Shown here: positions 9,116-17,883 of the stretch, piece by piece
Position numbering within the stretch: position 1 is the first letter of the stretch
How the letters are laid out: every line of letters begins with the position of its first letter
Assembly: GCF_010731715.1 (NCBI RefSeq)
Contig: NZ_AP022587.1
Coordinates: 3,472,001-3,536,000, forward strand
Length of the DNA: 64,000 nucleotides
Source: Mycobacterium stomatepiae
GTDB lineage: Bacteria > Actinomycetota > Actinomycetes > Mycobacteriales > Mycobacteriaceae
Direction: 5' to 3'
The notes under the pieces: model-generated
The model's database searches: none
What the model saw: only the letters and a program-made list of their open reading frames with translations
Told to the model about the DNA's origin: nothing
Made by a program: the position numbers and the translations under genes

Positions 9116-10528
9116 ATGAGACTCTCGCTGGGCCGTTCGCATGTCCTTTCGAACTGGGACCCTGAAGATACGGCGGCCTGGGAGGCCGGCAACGACAAGA
9201 TCGCCCGTCGCAACCTGATCTGGTCGGTGGCCGCGGACCACATCGGCTTCTCGGTCTGGTCGATCTGGTCGGTGATGGTGCTGTTCATGCCGACGTCGGT
9301 GTACGGGTTTTCCGCCGGGGACAAATTCCTGCTCGGCGCCACCGCGACACTGGTCGGGGCGTGTCTGCGTTTCCCCTACACGTTCGCCACCGCGAAGTTC
9401 GGCGGGCGCAACTGGACGGTGTTCTCCGCACTGGTGCTGTTGATCCCGACCATCGGCACGATGATGCTGCTGGCCCACCCGGGTCTGCCGCTGTGGCCCT
9501 ATCTGGTGTGCGCGGCGCTGGCCGGCCTGGGCGGTGGCAACTTCGCGTCGTCGATGACCAACATCAATGCGTTTTACCCGCAACGCCTGAAGGGCTGGGC
9601 ATTGGCGGTCAACGCCGGGGGCGGCAACCTGGGTGTGCCGGTGGTTCAGTTGGTCGGCCTGCTGGTGATCGCGGCCGCCGGAAACCGTGAGCCCTACTGG
9701 GTGTGCGCCATTTACCTTGTGCTGCTTGCGATCGCCGGTATCGGCGCCGCGCTCTACATGGATAACCTGCAGCACTATCGCATCGACACCAACACCATGC
9801 GCGCGGTGCTGTCGGAGCCACACAGCTGGGTGATCGCGCTGCTTTACATCGGCACCTTCGGCTCGTTCATCGGTTTCTCGTTCGCGTTCGGCCAGGTGCT
9901 GCAGATGAACTTCGTTGCAAGCGGCGAGAACACGGCACAAGCGTCGCTGCATGCGGCTCAGATCGCTTTCCTGGGTCCGCTATTGGGCTCGATATCGCGG
10001 GTGTACGGCGGAAAGCTGGCCGACCGTCTCGGTGGCGGGCGGGTCACGCTCGCGGTCTTCTGTTCGATGATCCTGGGTGGCGGAATATTAGTCAGCGCGA
10101 GCACTTTCGGTAGTCACGGCGCGGGCCGGAGTTCGGGCGCCACGATGGTCGGCTTTGTGGTCGGCTTCGTCGCACTGTTCATCCTGTCGGGCATCGGCAA
10201 TGGGTCGGTGTACAAGATGATTCCGTCGATCTTCGAGGCGCGCAGTCACTTGCTGCAGATGGGCGAGGCGGAGCGCCGGCAGTGGTCTCGCTCGATGTCT
10301 GGAGCGCTGATCGGACTCGCCGGTGCGATCGGCGCCCTCGGTGGCGTCGGCGTCAATCTCGCGCTCCGGCAGTCGTATCTGCACAGCGGCACCGCGACGT
10401 CGGCGTTTTGGGCCTTCACGTTGTGCTACGTGGGCGCCTCGGTGCTGACCTGGGTGGTCTATGTCCGCCGTCCGCTCGAGGTGACCGCGCCGGAGGCCGC
10501 ACCGGGCGCTCGGCTCGCCACCGTATAA
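9116..10528 (+). CDS. narK3: Nitrate/nitrite MFS transporter NarK3
   Basis: A polytopic transporter of about 470 aa in the NarK/NNP branch of the major facilitator superfamily. Nitrate signature segments are visible: GLGGGNFASSMTNINAFYP and GIGNGSVYKMIPSIF. Arg and Gly-rich helices alternate with short loops, consistent with 12 membrane spans. ATG 9116 is chosen because residues then begin close to the conserved (L)GRSHVLSNWDPED start of NarK3; the frame is open to 9071. It matches Rv0261c by position and sequence. It should move nitrate in or nitrite across the cytoplasmic membrane and serve the nirBD nitrite reductase encoded downstream. A second, broken copy follows directly. Confidence 0.9.
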   Translation: MRLSLGRSHVLSNWDPEDTAAWEAGNDKIARRNLIWSVAADHIGFSVWSIWSVMVLFMPTSVYGFSAGDKFLLGATATLVGACLRFPYTFATAKFGGRNWTVFSALVLLIPTIGTMMLLAHPGLPLWPYLVCAALAGLGGGNFASSMTNINAFYPQRLKGWALAVNAGGGNLGVPVVQLVGLLVIAAAGNREPYWVCAIYLVLLAIAGIGAALYMDNLQHYRIDTNTMRAVLSEPHSWVIALLYIGTFGSFIGFSFAFGQVLQMNFVASGENTAQASLHAAQIAFLGPLLGSISRVYGGKLADRLGGGRVTLAVFCSMILGGGILVSASTFGSHGAGRSSGATMVGFVVGFVALFILSGIGNGSVYKMIPSIFEARSHLLQMGEAERRQWSRSMSGALIGLAGAIGALGGVGVNLALRQSYLHSGTATSAFWAFTLCYVGASVLTWVVYVRRPLEVTAPEAAPGARLATV

Positions 10529-10841
10529 CCCCTGATGGCGCGAAATGTATTGCACATCACCTCGAATTCAGCGAAAGCCCACTCCGGGTCGCTGCCCGGA
10601 TGGCTCCTCAGGGATCTACCAGACAACTGAAATTCAACTTTCAGGCGATATCCGCCCGAATGAGTTGACGCAGTTCGGTTCCGAATGTGAGCATCGGAAT
10701 TACACTAAGGCATGCTTCATCAATTCGAAGCGCCGACAAGGGCATTGATTACCTAGCTCACCACAGCTTTTCCCAACGATGGGCCGAACTGGTTGACGTC
10801 CAGACGATTTCGACCACTCGTTCACGAAAGGTGCAGATCGC
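10529..10841. promoter_or_regulatory. Intergenic region between the narK copies with an 18-bp palindrome
   Basis: 313 bases without a gene separate the two narK copies, long enough for an own promoter for the second copy. CTGAAA (10627-10632) and TTTCAG (10639-10644) form a perfect 6-bp inverted repeat around TTCAAC, a possible regulator site. A GAAAGGTG ribosome site precedes ATG 10842. Confidence 0.4.
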
Positions 10842-12238
10842 ATGGTCGGCAGCCACCGCATCACGGACTGGAATCCCGACGACATCGCTGCCTGGGAGGC
10901 AGGCAACGACAAGGTCGCTCGCCGCAACCTGCTGTGCACGATGGCCGGCGACCATGTCGCCTTCTCTATCTGGACGCTGTGGTCGGTGATGGTGCTGTTC
11001 ATGCCGATGTCGGTCTATGGCTTTTCTGCCAGCGACAAGTTGCTCCTTGGCGCCGTTGCCACGCTGGTCGGCGGCTGCGCCCGCATCCCCTACACCCTGG
11101 GCATCGCCAAGTTCGGCGGCCGCAACTGGACCGTGTTCTCGGCGTTCGTGCTGCTGATCCCGACCGCAGGACCATCGTCCTGCTGGCCAATCCCGGCCTG
11201 CCGTTGTGGCCGCATGTGATCTGCGCCGCACTGACCGGGCTGGGCGGCGGCAACTACGCCGCGTCGCTGGCCAACGTCAACGCGTTCTACCCGCAACGAC
11301 TCAAGGGCACGGCGCTGGCGATCAACGCGGGCGTCGGCAATCTTGGTGTCGCGGTGATCCAATTGGCCGGCCTGCTGGCGCTGGCCACCGCCGGCCACCA
11401 GGCGCCGTACTGGGTGTGCGCGGTCTACCTGGTGTTGCTCACCGCGGTCGGCATCGCGGCGGCGCTGTTCATGGACAACCTCGAGCACGGCGTCGAGCTG
11501 AACCACATGCGCTCGACCGTGTTCGACCGCGACACCTGGGTGATCTCGCTGCTCTACATCTGCACCTTTGGCTCCTGGATCGGTTTTTCCTTCGCGTTCG
11601 GGCAGGTCCTGCAGGTGAACTTCGGGGCCCACGGCGAAAGCGCCGCTCATGCGTCGCTGCATGCGGCTCAAATCGCGTTTGTCGGGCCGCTATTGGGCTC
11701 GCTGGCCCGCATCTACGGTGGTCGGCTGGCGGACCGCCGCGGCGGTAGCCGCGTCACCCTGGGCGTCCTGGCGGGCATGATCGTCGGCGCCGGGCTGCTC
11801 GTGGGCATCAGCACGGCCGGGGACCGCAGCGGCACCACGTCGTCGGCCGCAATGGTCGGCTACGTCATCGGGTTCATTGTTCTGTTCGTGCTGTCGGGAA
11901 TGGGCAACGGGTCGGTGTTCAAACTGATCCCGTCGGTGTTCGAGGCGCGCAGTCGGTCGCTGGATGTCGGCGAGGCGGAGCGCCGGCGGTGGTCGCGCGC
12001 CAAGTCGGGATCGCTGATCGGTATCTGCTCGGCGGTCGGCGCGCTCGGCGGCGTCGGAATCAACTTGGCGCTGCGCGAGTCCTACCTGCACGGCGGCACC
12101 GAGACGTCGGCGTATTGGCTGTTTCTGGTCTCCTATGTTGTCGCGGCGATCGTGACGTGGAGGATGTATGTGCGACGCCCGGAGTCGACGTTGCCCGCAC
12201 CGAATTCGGTGCTCACACCGGAGCCAGCTCCGGTGTGA
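10842..12238 (+). pseudogene. Second narK3-like transporter gene, frameshifted
   Basis: A tandem paralogue of narK3, interrupted by a one-base deletion near 11170. The first frame runs from ATG 10842 through the conserved GGRNWTVFSAFVLLIPTAG and then goes out of frame, ending at 11219. The frame then continues as ANPGLPLWPH...LTGLGGGNYAASLANVNAFYP to the normal C-terminus at 12238. Restoring one G in the GCAGGACC context would rejoin the protein into about 466 aa. All remaining NarK motifs are intact (GMGNGSVFKLIPSVFEARS), so the lesion is either recent or a sequencing error in a short G run. It would have the same nitrate/nitrite role as the first copy. M. tuberculosis has a single gene at this place. 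Confidence 0.82.
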
Positions 12239-12315
12239 CAATCCCCGCAACATGGGCAATGCCCAAGCAATCGCCAGGTAACGGCATGGAAACCTCACAG
12301 GCATACACAGGTCGT

Positions 12316-13461
12316 ATGGAGCAGCCCGCCTCACCACCGCTGACCGGCTATCGGATAGCGGTCACCTCGGCGCGCCGCTCCGAGGAGCTGTGCGCGTTGC
12401 TGAGCCGTCAAGGCGCTGAGGTCTCCAGCGCCGCCGCGATCAACATGATCGCGATGCCGGAAGACGAAGAACTGCAGAGCAATACCGAAGCGGTGATTGC
12501 CGATCCGCCCGACATCCTGGTCGCGCACACCGGGATCGGATTTCGCGGCTGGGTGGCCGCCGCCGAGGGTTGGGGCCTGTCGAACCAGCTCATCGGATCG
12601 TTGTCCAAGGCGCGGGTGCTGGCCCGCGGGCCGAAGGCGAAAGGGGCGCTGCGCGCCGCCGGCCTGCACGAGGAGTGGTCGCCGAAATCTGAGTCCTCCC
12701 AAGAGCTTCTCAAGTACCTGCTCGAATCGCGGTTGTCCGGTTCGCGTATCGCGGTCCAACTACATGGCACCGCCGACGCGTGGGACCCGTTCCCGGAGTT
12801 CATCGGCGGCCTGCGCGCCGCGGGCGCCGACGTGGTGCCAATCCGGGTGTATCGGTGGAAGTCCACGCCTTTGGGCGGCAACTTCGACCAACTGGTCACG
12901 GGAATCGCGCGACGCCAGTTCGACGCGGTCAGCTTTACCCCGGCGCCCGCCGCGGCGGCGGTCCTGGAACGCAGCCGCGACTTGAACATCGAAAGTCAGG
13001 TGATCGAGGCACTGTGCACCGATGTGCACGCGATGTGTGTCGGCCCGGTCACGGCACAGCCTTTGCACCGCAAGGGTATTCCGACGTCGGCGCCCGAACG
13101 AATGCGGTTGGGTGCCTTGGCCCGCCACATCGCCGAGAAGCTTCCGCAGCTCGGATCATGCAATGTCAATGCCGCGGGTCACGCGGTCGAGATCCGCGGC
13201 AACTGCGTGCTGGTCGACGGCTCGGTCCAATCGCTGTCCGGATCCGGCATGGCGGTGCTGCGGGCGCTGGCGCAGCGTCCCGGCGACGTCGTCGCCCGCG
13301 GCGATCTGCTACGGGTACTGCCCGGCAACAGCAACGACCCGCACGCCGTCGATACGGCCGTGCTGCGACTGCGAACTGCGTTGGGCGACAAGAACATTGT
13401 CGCAACGGTCGTCAAGCGCGGTTACCGGCTCGCGATCGACGAGCCGGTGGTGACGACGTGA
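12316..13461 (+). CDS. HemD-domain transcriptional regulator (Rv0260c type)
   Basis: A 381-aa fusion of an N-terminal uroporphyrinogen-III synthase-like domain (about 10-260) and a C-terminal OmpR-type winged helix (about 280-375). The C-terminal part has the pattern LSGSGMAVLRALAQRPG...LLRVLPG...VDTAVLRLRTALGD...VVKRGYRL. The HemD part shows the VTSARRSEELCALLSRQGAEV opening (in two pieces) and SFTPAPAAAAVLE. Length equals Rv0260c when ATG 12316 is used; ATG 12286 and 12259 are alternatives. Lying between narK3 and the sirohydrochlorin chelatase and near nirBD, it is the likely regulator of this nitrite-assimilation cluster; the HemD domain may sense a tetrapyrrole or retain enzyme activity. 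That role is inferred. Confidence 0.85.
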   Translation: MEQPASPPLTGYRIAVTSARRSEELCALLSRQGAEVSSAAAINMIAMPEDEELQSNTEAVIADPPDILVAHTGIGFRGWVAAAEGWGLSNQLIGSLSKARVLARGPKAKGALRAAGLHEEWSPKSESSQELLKYLLESRLSGSRIAVQLHGTADAWDPFPEFIGGLRAAGADVVPIRVYRWKSTPLGGNFDQLVTGIARRQFDAVSFTPAPAAAAVLERSRDLNIESQVIEALCTDVHAMCVGPVTAQPLHRKGIPTSAPERMRLGALARHIAEKLPQLGSCNVNAAGHAVEIRGNCVLVDGSVQSLSGSGMAVLRALAQRPGDVVARGDLLRVLPGNSNDPHAVDTAVLRLRTALGDKNIVATVVKRGYRLAIDEPVVTT

Positions 13462-14196
13462 GCGTGATCCTCGCCGCACACGGCACCCGCCGGACCGGCG
13501 GTGTCGCGATGGTCGGCGACCTGGCGGCACAGGTCAGCAGGCAGCTCGGCCGTGCGGTACGGGTTGCCTTCGTCGACGTCCTGGGCCCCACACCCAGCGA
13601 GGTACTTTCCGCGGTCCGGCGGCCGCCGGACCGTCGTGGTGCCCGCATTCCTGTCCCGCGGCTACCACGTCCGCACCGATATCCCCGCCCACGTGATGGC
13701 CAGCGGGCATCCCAATGTCATCGTGACGCCCGCGCTGGGCCCGGGTGGGGAGATCACTCGGATCCTCGCCGACCAGCTGATGAAATCCGGTTGGCGCCCT
13801 GGGGATTCGGTGATCCTGGGGGCGGCTGGAACATCGGACCCGATTGCCCGCGGGGATCTGCACACCACCGCGACGCTGTTGTCCGCGCTGACCGGATCAC
13901 GAGTTGCCCTGGGATTTGCGGCCATTGGCGATCCACCGATTACCGAAGCCGTCGAGATAGCGCGGGCCGACGGTGCGCGCCGCGTCGCGGTCGCTTCCTA
14001 TCTCCTCGCCGAGGGGCTGTTCCAGGACAAGCTGCGCAACTGCGGCGCGGATCTGGTCAGCGCACCGCTGGGAACCCATCCGCGGCTGGCCCGTTTGATC
14101 GCGAGCCGATTCCGCAGGGCGGTACCGGTGGCGGGCCGGCATCCCGTACTTCGATACCGCGCGGGCGCGCCGACGCCCGCAATGCTTGATCTTTGA
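13458..14196 (+). pseudogene. CbiX-like sirohydrochlorin ferrochelatase, frameshifted
   Basis: The gene starts at GTG 13458, overlapping the previous stop by four bases (GTGA), so it is translationally coupled. The first frame reads SVILAAHGTRR (with the chelatase His) through VAFVDVLGPTPSEVLSAV. At about 13615-13618 one extra C puts the rest (VVVPAFLSRGYHVRTDIPAH to the end at 14196) in another frame. Removing it would give about 245 aa, like Rv0259c. The family inserts iron or cobalt into sirohydrochlorin; here it would supply sirohaem for NirB. Both halves are well conserved, so the lesion is recent or a sequencing error. If real, sirohaem must come from another chelatase. Confidence 0.8.
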
Positions 14197-14220
14197 TCAC
14201 GCTCGGGTGATCCTGGCACC

Positions 14221-14670
14221 ATGCCCAGTCGCGAAGAGCCATCGCGTGGGCTCCTCGACCCGGTCGCGAAGATGCTGCGGTTGCCGTTCGGCACACCGGA
14301 ATTCATCGACCGGATCATCACCGGAGGGGTCAACCAGGTTGGCCGCCGAACGCTCTACATGCTGATTACCACGTGGGACGCCGCCGGTGGTGGCCCGTTC
14401 GCGGCCAGTGCGATCGCTTCCACGGGAATGGCCAAGACCGCCGAGATTGTGCAAAGCATGTTCATCGGACCGGTTTTCGGACCGGTGCTGAAATTGCTGG
14501 GCGCCGACAAGGCTGCGGTGCGGGCGTCGTTGTGCGCCTCGCAGCTGGTCGGACTCGGCATCATGCGCTACGGAGTGCGCTCTGAGCCACTGCATTCGAT
14601 GTCGGTCGACGCACTTATCGATGCCATCGGGCCGACGATGCAGCGATACCTGGTCGGCGATATCGGCTAG
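14221..14670 (+). CDS. TetR C-terminal-domain-like protein without a DNA-binding domain (Rv0258c type)
   Basis: The 149-aa product matches the position and size of Rv0258c, a conserved hypothetical. It looks like the ligand-binding, all-helical C-terminal half of TetR regulators, with the repeated Ala/Leu-rich helices FAASAIASTGMAKTAEIVQSM (in parts), ASLCASQLVGLGIMRYGVRSEPL and a final IDAIGPTMQRYL helix. There is no helix-turn-helix in front of it and no upstream in-frame extension, so it is unlikely to bind DNA alone. It may be a binding partner or a relic regulator. It is on the same strand as the HemD-regulator and chelatase, starting 24 bases after the latter, and converges with nirD. 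Confidence 0.65.
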   Translation: MPSREEPSRGLLDPVAKMLRLPFGTPEFIDRIITGGVNQVGRRTLYMLITTWDAAGGGPFAASAIASTGMAKTAEIVQSMFIGPVFGPVLKLLGADKAAVRASLCASQLVGLGIMRYGVRSEPLHSMSVDALIDAIGPTMQRYLVGDIG

Positions 14671-14714
14671 TGGCGATCGCAAGCGCGGCGCAGCCGGGCG
14701 CTGCGGGTCGCCAC
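14670..14714. repeat. Structured intergenic repeat, copy 1
   Basis: A 45-base element beginning GTGGCGATCGCAAGCGCGGC and ending GGGTCGCCAC. Outer arms GTGGCGA/TCGCCAC and inner arms GCGCAGC/GCGCTGC can fold into a long hairpin. It fills the gap between the convergent genes ending at 14670 and 14721 and even contains the last base of the stop codon. A near-identical copy lies at 36790-36836. It may act as a terminator or be a dispersed repeat family. Confidence 0.6.
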
Positions 14715-14720
14715 CTTCGG

Positions 14721-15077
14721 CTAGGCAGCCAGTCGCGCGATCTGGACTTCTCCCTCATCGGTGACGCGCACCCGATACACCGGCACCGACACCCGCGGGT
14801 CGTCCAGGCAGCAACCGTCTTCCAGGGCGAAAGCCTGTTTGAGAATCGGTGATTGGACGGTCGCACGACCGCCGCGGGCGCCGACGATGCCACGCGAGAT
14901 CACGGCCGCCCCGGAGAACGGGTCGACGTTGCCGACCGCGTGCAGCGACCCGTCGTCCAGACGAAACAGCGCTGCCTGGGAACCGTCGTCGAGCAGCACA
15001 CCGACTCCGCGTCCCGGGATGAGGTGGTCGTAGCTGCACGCGGTGGTCCACACCTGGATGTCGTTGACGAGTGTCAC
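14721..15077 (-). CDS. nirD: Nitrite reductase [NAD(P)H] small subunit NirD
   Basis: The 118-aa small subunit of the assimilatory NADH nitrite reductase. It has the Rieske-like NirD fold (LDDGSQAALFRLDDGSLHAV, VDPFSGAAVISRGIVG) but lacks the Cys/His cluster ligands of true Rieske proteins, as is normal for NirD. GTG 15077 is the start: the N-terminus VTLVNDIQVWTTACSYDHLI then aligns with M. tuberculosis NirD (Rv0253), and AGGAGG lies upstream. The gene follows nirB by 16 bases on the same strand, so they form one operon. The subunit supports electron transfer to the sirohaem site in NirB. Confidence 0.92.
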   Translation of the reverse strand: MTLVNDIQVWTTACSYDHLIPGRGVGVLLDDGSQAALFRLDDGSLHAVGNVDPFSGAAVISRGIVGARGGRATVQSPILKQAFALEDGCCLDDPRVSVPVYRVRVTDEGEVQIARLAA

Positions 15078-15093
15078 GCTCTGCCTCCTGAAC

Positions 15094-17658
15094 TCAAGAA
15101 CGGACCCGCGGCATGCCAATGGACACGGGGATTTTGCGCCCGGCATGCTCGGTGAATGTCACAGTCGAATCGATTTCGTCGGGCGCATTGACGAAGGAGA
15201 CAAACCGCGAAAGTTTGTCCGGGTCTTCGAGCACGCCCTTCCACTCGCATTCGTAGTTCGCCACGTGCCGCTCCATCGCGGCCTCGAATTCCTGGGCCAG
15301 ACCCAGGGAATCGTCGCACACGACCTCGCGCAGGTGGTCGAGACCGCCGTCCAGGGAGTCTACCCACGGGGCGGTGCGCTGCAGCCGGTCGGCGGTACGG
15401 ATGTAGTACATGAGGAACCGGTCGACGTAGCGGACCAGCGTCTCGGTGTCGAGGTCGCTGGCCAGTAGCTGGGCATGCTTGGGAGTCATGCCGCCGTTAC
15501 CGCCGACGTAGAGGTTCCAGCCCTTTTCGGTGGCGATGACGCCGACGTCCTTGCCGCGCGCCTCCGCGCACTCCCGGGCGCACCCCGAGACCCCCATCTT
15601 GATCTTGTGCGGTGCCCGCAGCCCTCGATAGCGCAGCTCCAAGTCGATGGCGAGCTGGACCGAATCCTGTTGGCCGTAGCGGCACCAGTCGGTGCCGACG
15701 CAGCTCTTCACCGTACGCAGCGCCTTCCCGTAGGCGTGGCCGGATTCCATGCCGCCGTCCACCAGGCGCTTCCAGATCTGCGGCAACTGGTCCACCCGGG
15801 CGCCGAATAGGTCGATCCGCTGGCCACCGGTGATCTTGGTGTAAAGCCCGAAGTCCTGGGCGATCTGGCCGATCAGGATCAGGTGCTCGGGCTTGATGTC
15901 ACCGCCGGGCACCCGGGGCACCACCGAGTAGCTACCGTTCTTCTGAATGTTGGCCAGGAAGTGGTCGTTGGAATCCTGCAGCGAGGCCTGCTCGCCCTCG
16001 AGGATGTGGTCCGAGCCGGTCGAGGCGAGGATGGAAGCGACGACGGGTTTGCAGATGTCGCAACCCTTTCCGCGACCGAACCGCTCCAGCAGACCGGAGA
16101 AGGTACGAATCTCGGTGGCCGTGATGATCTCGAAAAGCTCGGCGCGTGACTGGCTGAAGTGCTCGCACAGCGCCTTGGGCTGTTCCACGCCCTCGGCTTC
16201 CAGCAGCTGCTTGAGCAACGGGACGCACGACCCACACGACGTTCCGGCCGCGGTGCACGACTTCAGGGACGCGACGTCGCCGCAACCGTCGGCGATCGCG
16301 CACTTCAGCTGGCCCTTGGTGACGTTGTTGCACGAGCAGATCTGTGCCGAATCCGGTAGCGCGCCGACACCCAAAGCCGAGGCGCCGCCGGACCCCTCCG
16401 GTGCGATCAGCGCGAGCGGGTCGCCCGGCAGCTCGCTGCCGACCATCGGCCGCAACACCCCGTAGGTGGAAGCGTCGCCCACCAGCACCCCACCGAGCAG
16501 GGTCTTGGCGTCATCGGAGAGCACCAGCTTGGCGTAGGTCCGCTTCACCGCGTCGTTGATGACAACCTCGAGGCAGTTCTCGGTCACACCCGTCGCGTCG
16601 CCGAAGCTGGCGACGTCCACGCCCAGCAGTTTGAGCTTGGTGGACAGATCGGCTTCGGGGAATTCCGCTGCGCCGCCCAGCAACCGGTCCACCACGACCT
16701 CCGCGGAGGTGTAGCCCGGGCCGACCAGACCGTAGCAACGGCCATCGATTGCGGCCACCTCACCGACTGCGTAGATGTCGGGATCGCTTGTCCGGCAAGA
16801 CAAATCGGTGAGCACGCCGCCACGCTCGGCCCGCGCCAAGCCCGCCGCCACTGCCAGCTCGTCGCGCGGTCGGATGCCGGCGGCAAAAACCACCGGACCC
16901 GCCTCGATCACCGTACCGTCGGTCAGCCGCACCTGCGTCGCCGTCGAGCCATCCGCACGCGCAACGGATTCAATCGATTCGGTGCCGGTGCCGACGTGCA
17001 CCGCGATCCCGAGCTCGGTGACCATCCTGGCCAGCAGCGCACCGCCGGCCTCGTCGATCTGCTGGGCCATCAACCGGGGCATCATCTCGACGACGTGTGT
17101 TTCCAACCCGAACTGTCGCAAGGCATTCGCCGCCTCCAGCCCGAGCAGGCCACCCCCGATCACGACGCCGGCGGCATTGTGACCGTCGTCACGGGCTCGC
17201 TCGGCGGCGGCGCGGATCGCGTCGAGGTCGTCCAGGGTGCGATAGACGTGGCACGCGGGCAGGTTATGCCCAGGAACCGGAGGAACGAAAGCGTAGGAAC
17301 CGGTGGCCAGCACCAGGGCGTCGTACTCGAAGCGCTCACCGGACACGGTGACGACAGACTTTGTCGCACAGTCGATTTCGTCGGCTCGTGCGTTCAGCAG
17401 CAGCCGCACCCGCTCGTCGCCGGCGTAGTCGTTGCCGGGCAGCGCCAGCAGGCCGCGGTCCCAGCTTTCGGTGTACGAGGTCAATCCAACGCGGTCGTAG
17501 GCGGCATCGGCCTCTTCGGCCAAAACGGTGACGCACCAGGACCCGTCGGCGTCCCGGGCGCGCAGCGCCTCGACCAGACGGTGGCCCACCATGCCATGCC
17601 CGACCACAACCAGGTGACGGGCACCACAGTGCGCGCGCGTATTGGGGGCTGGGGTCAT
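15094..17658 (-). CDS. nirB: Nitrite reductase [NAD(P)H] large subunit NirB
   Basis: An 854-aa cytoplasmic enzyme that reduces nitrite to ammonium with NADH. Domain order: FAD-binding site (VVVGHGMVGHRLVEAL, about 16-31), NAD-binding site (GVVIGGGLLGLEAANAL, about 160), BFD-type [2Fe-2S] domain with the CSCNNVTKGQL and SCGSC cysteines (about 430-480), then nitrite/sulfite reductase half-domains. The sirohaem/[4Fe-4S] ligands appear as CVGTDWC and CARECAEARGKD. Length and order match Rv0252. ATG 17658 starts MTPAPNTRAHCG. The operon is transcribed divergently from hsp20, sharing the 17659-17883 region. I looked for a clear GlnR box upstream and did not find one by eye. Confidence 0.94.
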   Translation of the reverse strand: MTPAPNTRAHCGARHLVVVGHGMVGHRLVEALRARDADGSWCVTVLAEEADAAYDRVGLTSYTESWDRGLLALPGNDYAGDERVRLLLNARADEIDCATKSVVTVSGERFEYDALVLATGSYAFVPPVPGHNLPACHVYRTLDDLDAIRAAAERARDDGHNAAGVVIGGGLLGLEAANALRQFGLETHVVEMMPRLMAQQIDEAGGALLARMVTELGIAVHVGTGTESIESVARADGSTATQVRLTDGTVIEAGPVVFAAGIRPRDELAVAAGLARAERGGVLTDLSCRTSDPDIYAVGEVAAIDGRCYGLVGPGYTSAEVVVDRLLGGAAEFPEADLSTKLKLLGVDVASFGDATGVTENCLEVVINDAVKRTYAKLVLSDDAKTLLGGVLVGDASTYGVLRPMVGSELPGDPLALIAPEGSGGASALGVGALPDSAQICSCNNVTKGQLKCAIADGCGDVASLKSCTAAGTSCGSCVPLLKQLLEAEGVEQPKALCEHFSQSRAELFEIITATEIRTFSGLLERFGRGKGCDICKPVVASILASTGSDHILEGEQASLQDSNDHFLANIQKNGSYSVVPRVPGGDIKPEHLILIGQIAQDFGLYTKITGGQRIDLFGARVDQLPQIWKRLVDGGMESGHAYGKALRTVKSCVGTDWCRYGQQDSVQLAIDLELRYRGLRAPHKIKMGVSGCARECAEARGKDVGVIATEKGWNLYVGGNGGMTPKHAQLLASDLDTETLVRYVDRFLMYYIRTADRLQRTAPWVDSLDGGLDHLREVVCDDSLGLAQEFEAAMERHVANYECEWKGVLEDPDKLSRFVSFVNAPDEIDSTVTFTEHAGRKIPVSIGMPRVRS

Positions 17659-17779
17659 GCTTCGAGGCTAAAGGCCGGAAATTAAGGAAAACTCGCCGTA
17701 TGTATCGCTCGTATGACGTGCCTCTCACACCTCACAACTTCCTGTGTGATGTGTGTTCACTCCTGGCGAACGGGCAGGT

Positions 17780-17806
17780 GGAACTTTAGCGTGATCAACT
17801 CAAGTT
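17780..17806 (+). promoter_or_regulatory. Candidate SigE/SigH-type promoter overlapping a degenerate HAIR element, upstream of hsp20
   Basis: GGAAC (17780-17784), a 19-base spacer and GTT (17804-17806) resemble mycobacterial SigE/SigH promoters. Overlapping it, CTTTAGC (17784-17790), seven bases, then ACTCAAG (17798-17804) fits the HspR element CTTGAGT-N7-ACTCAAG with the right half perfect and the left half 5 of 7. In M. tuberculosis acr2 is controlled by SigE, SigH and HspR, so overlap of the two sites fits stress induction with repression. Confidence 0.5.
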
Positions 17807-17883
17807 TGTCTGTATAGCCGGCCGGCAAGGAGCCGGCCACAGCACACTCACAATGAAGTTCAAGCAAGCAAAAAGGAGACGCC

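Noticed and set aside
11150..11190. Programmed ribosomal frameshift in the second narK
   Set aside because: No slippery heptamer or following structure; a one-base loss in a short G run explains the data more simply.
17659..17883. GlnR box for nirBD
   Set aside because: I looked for GTnAC-n6-GnAAC on both strands of the region and saw no acceptable match. A motif scan would be needed.
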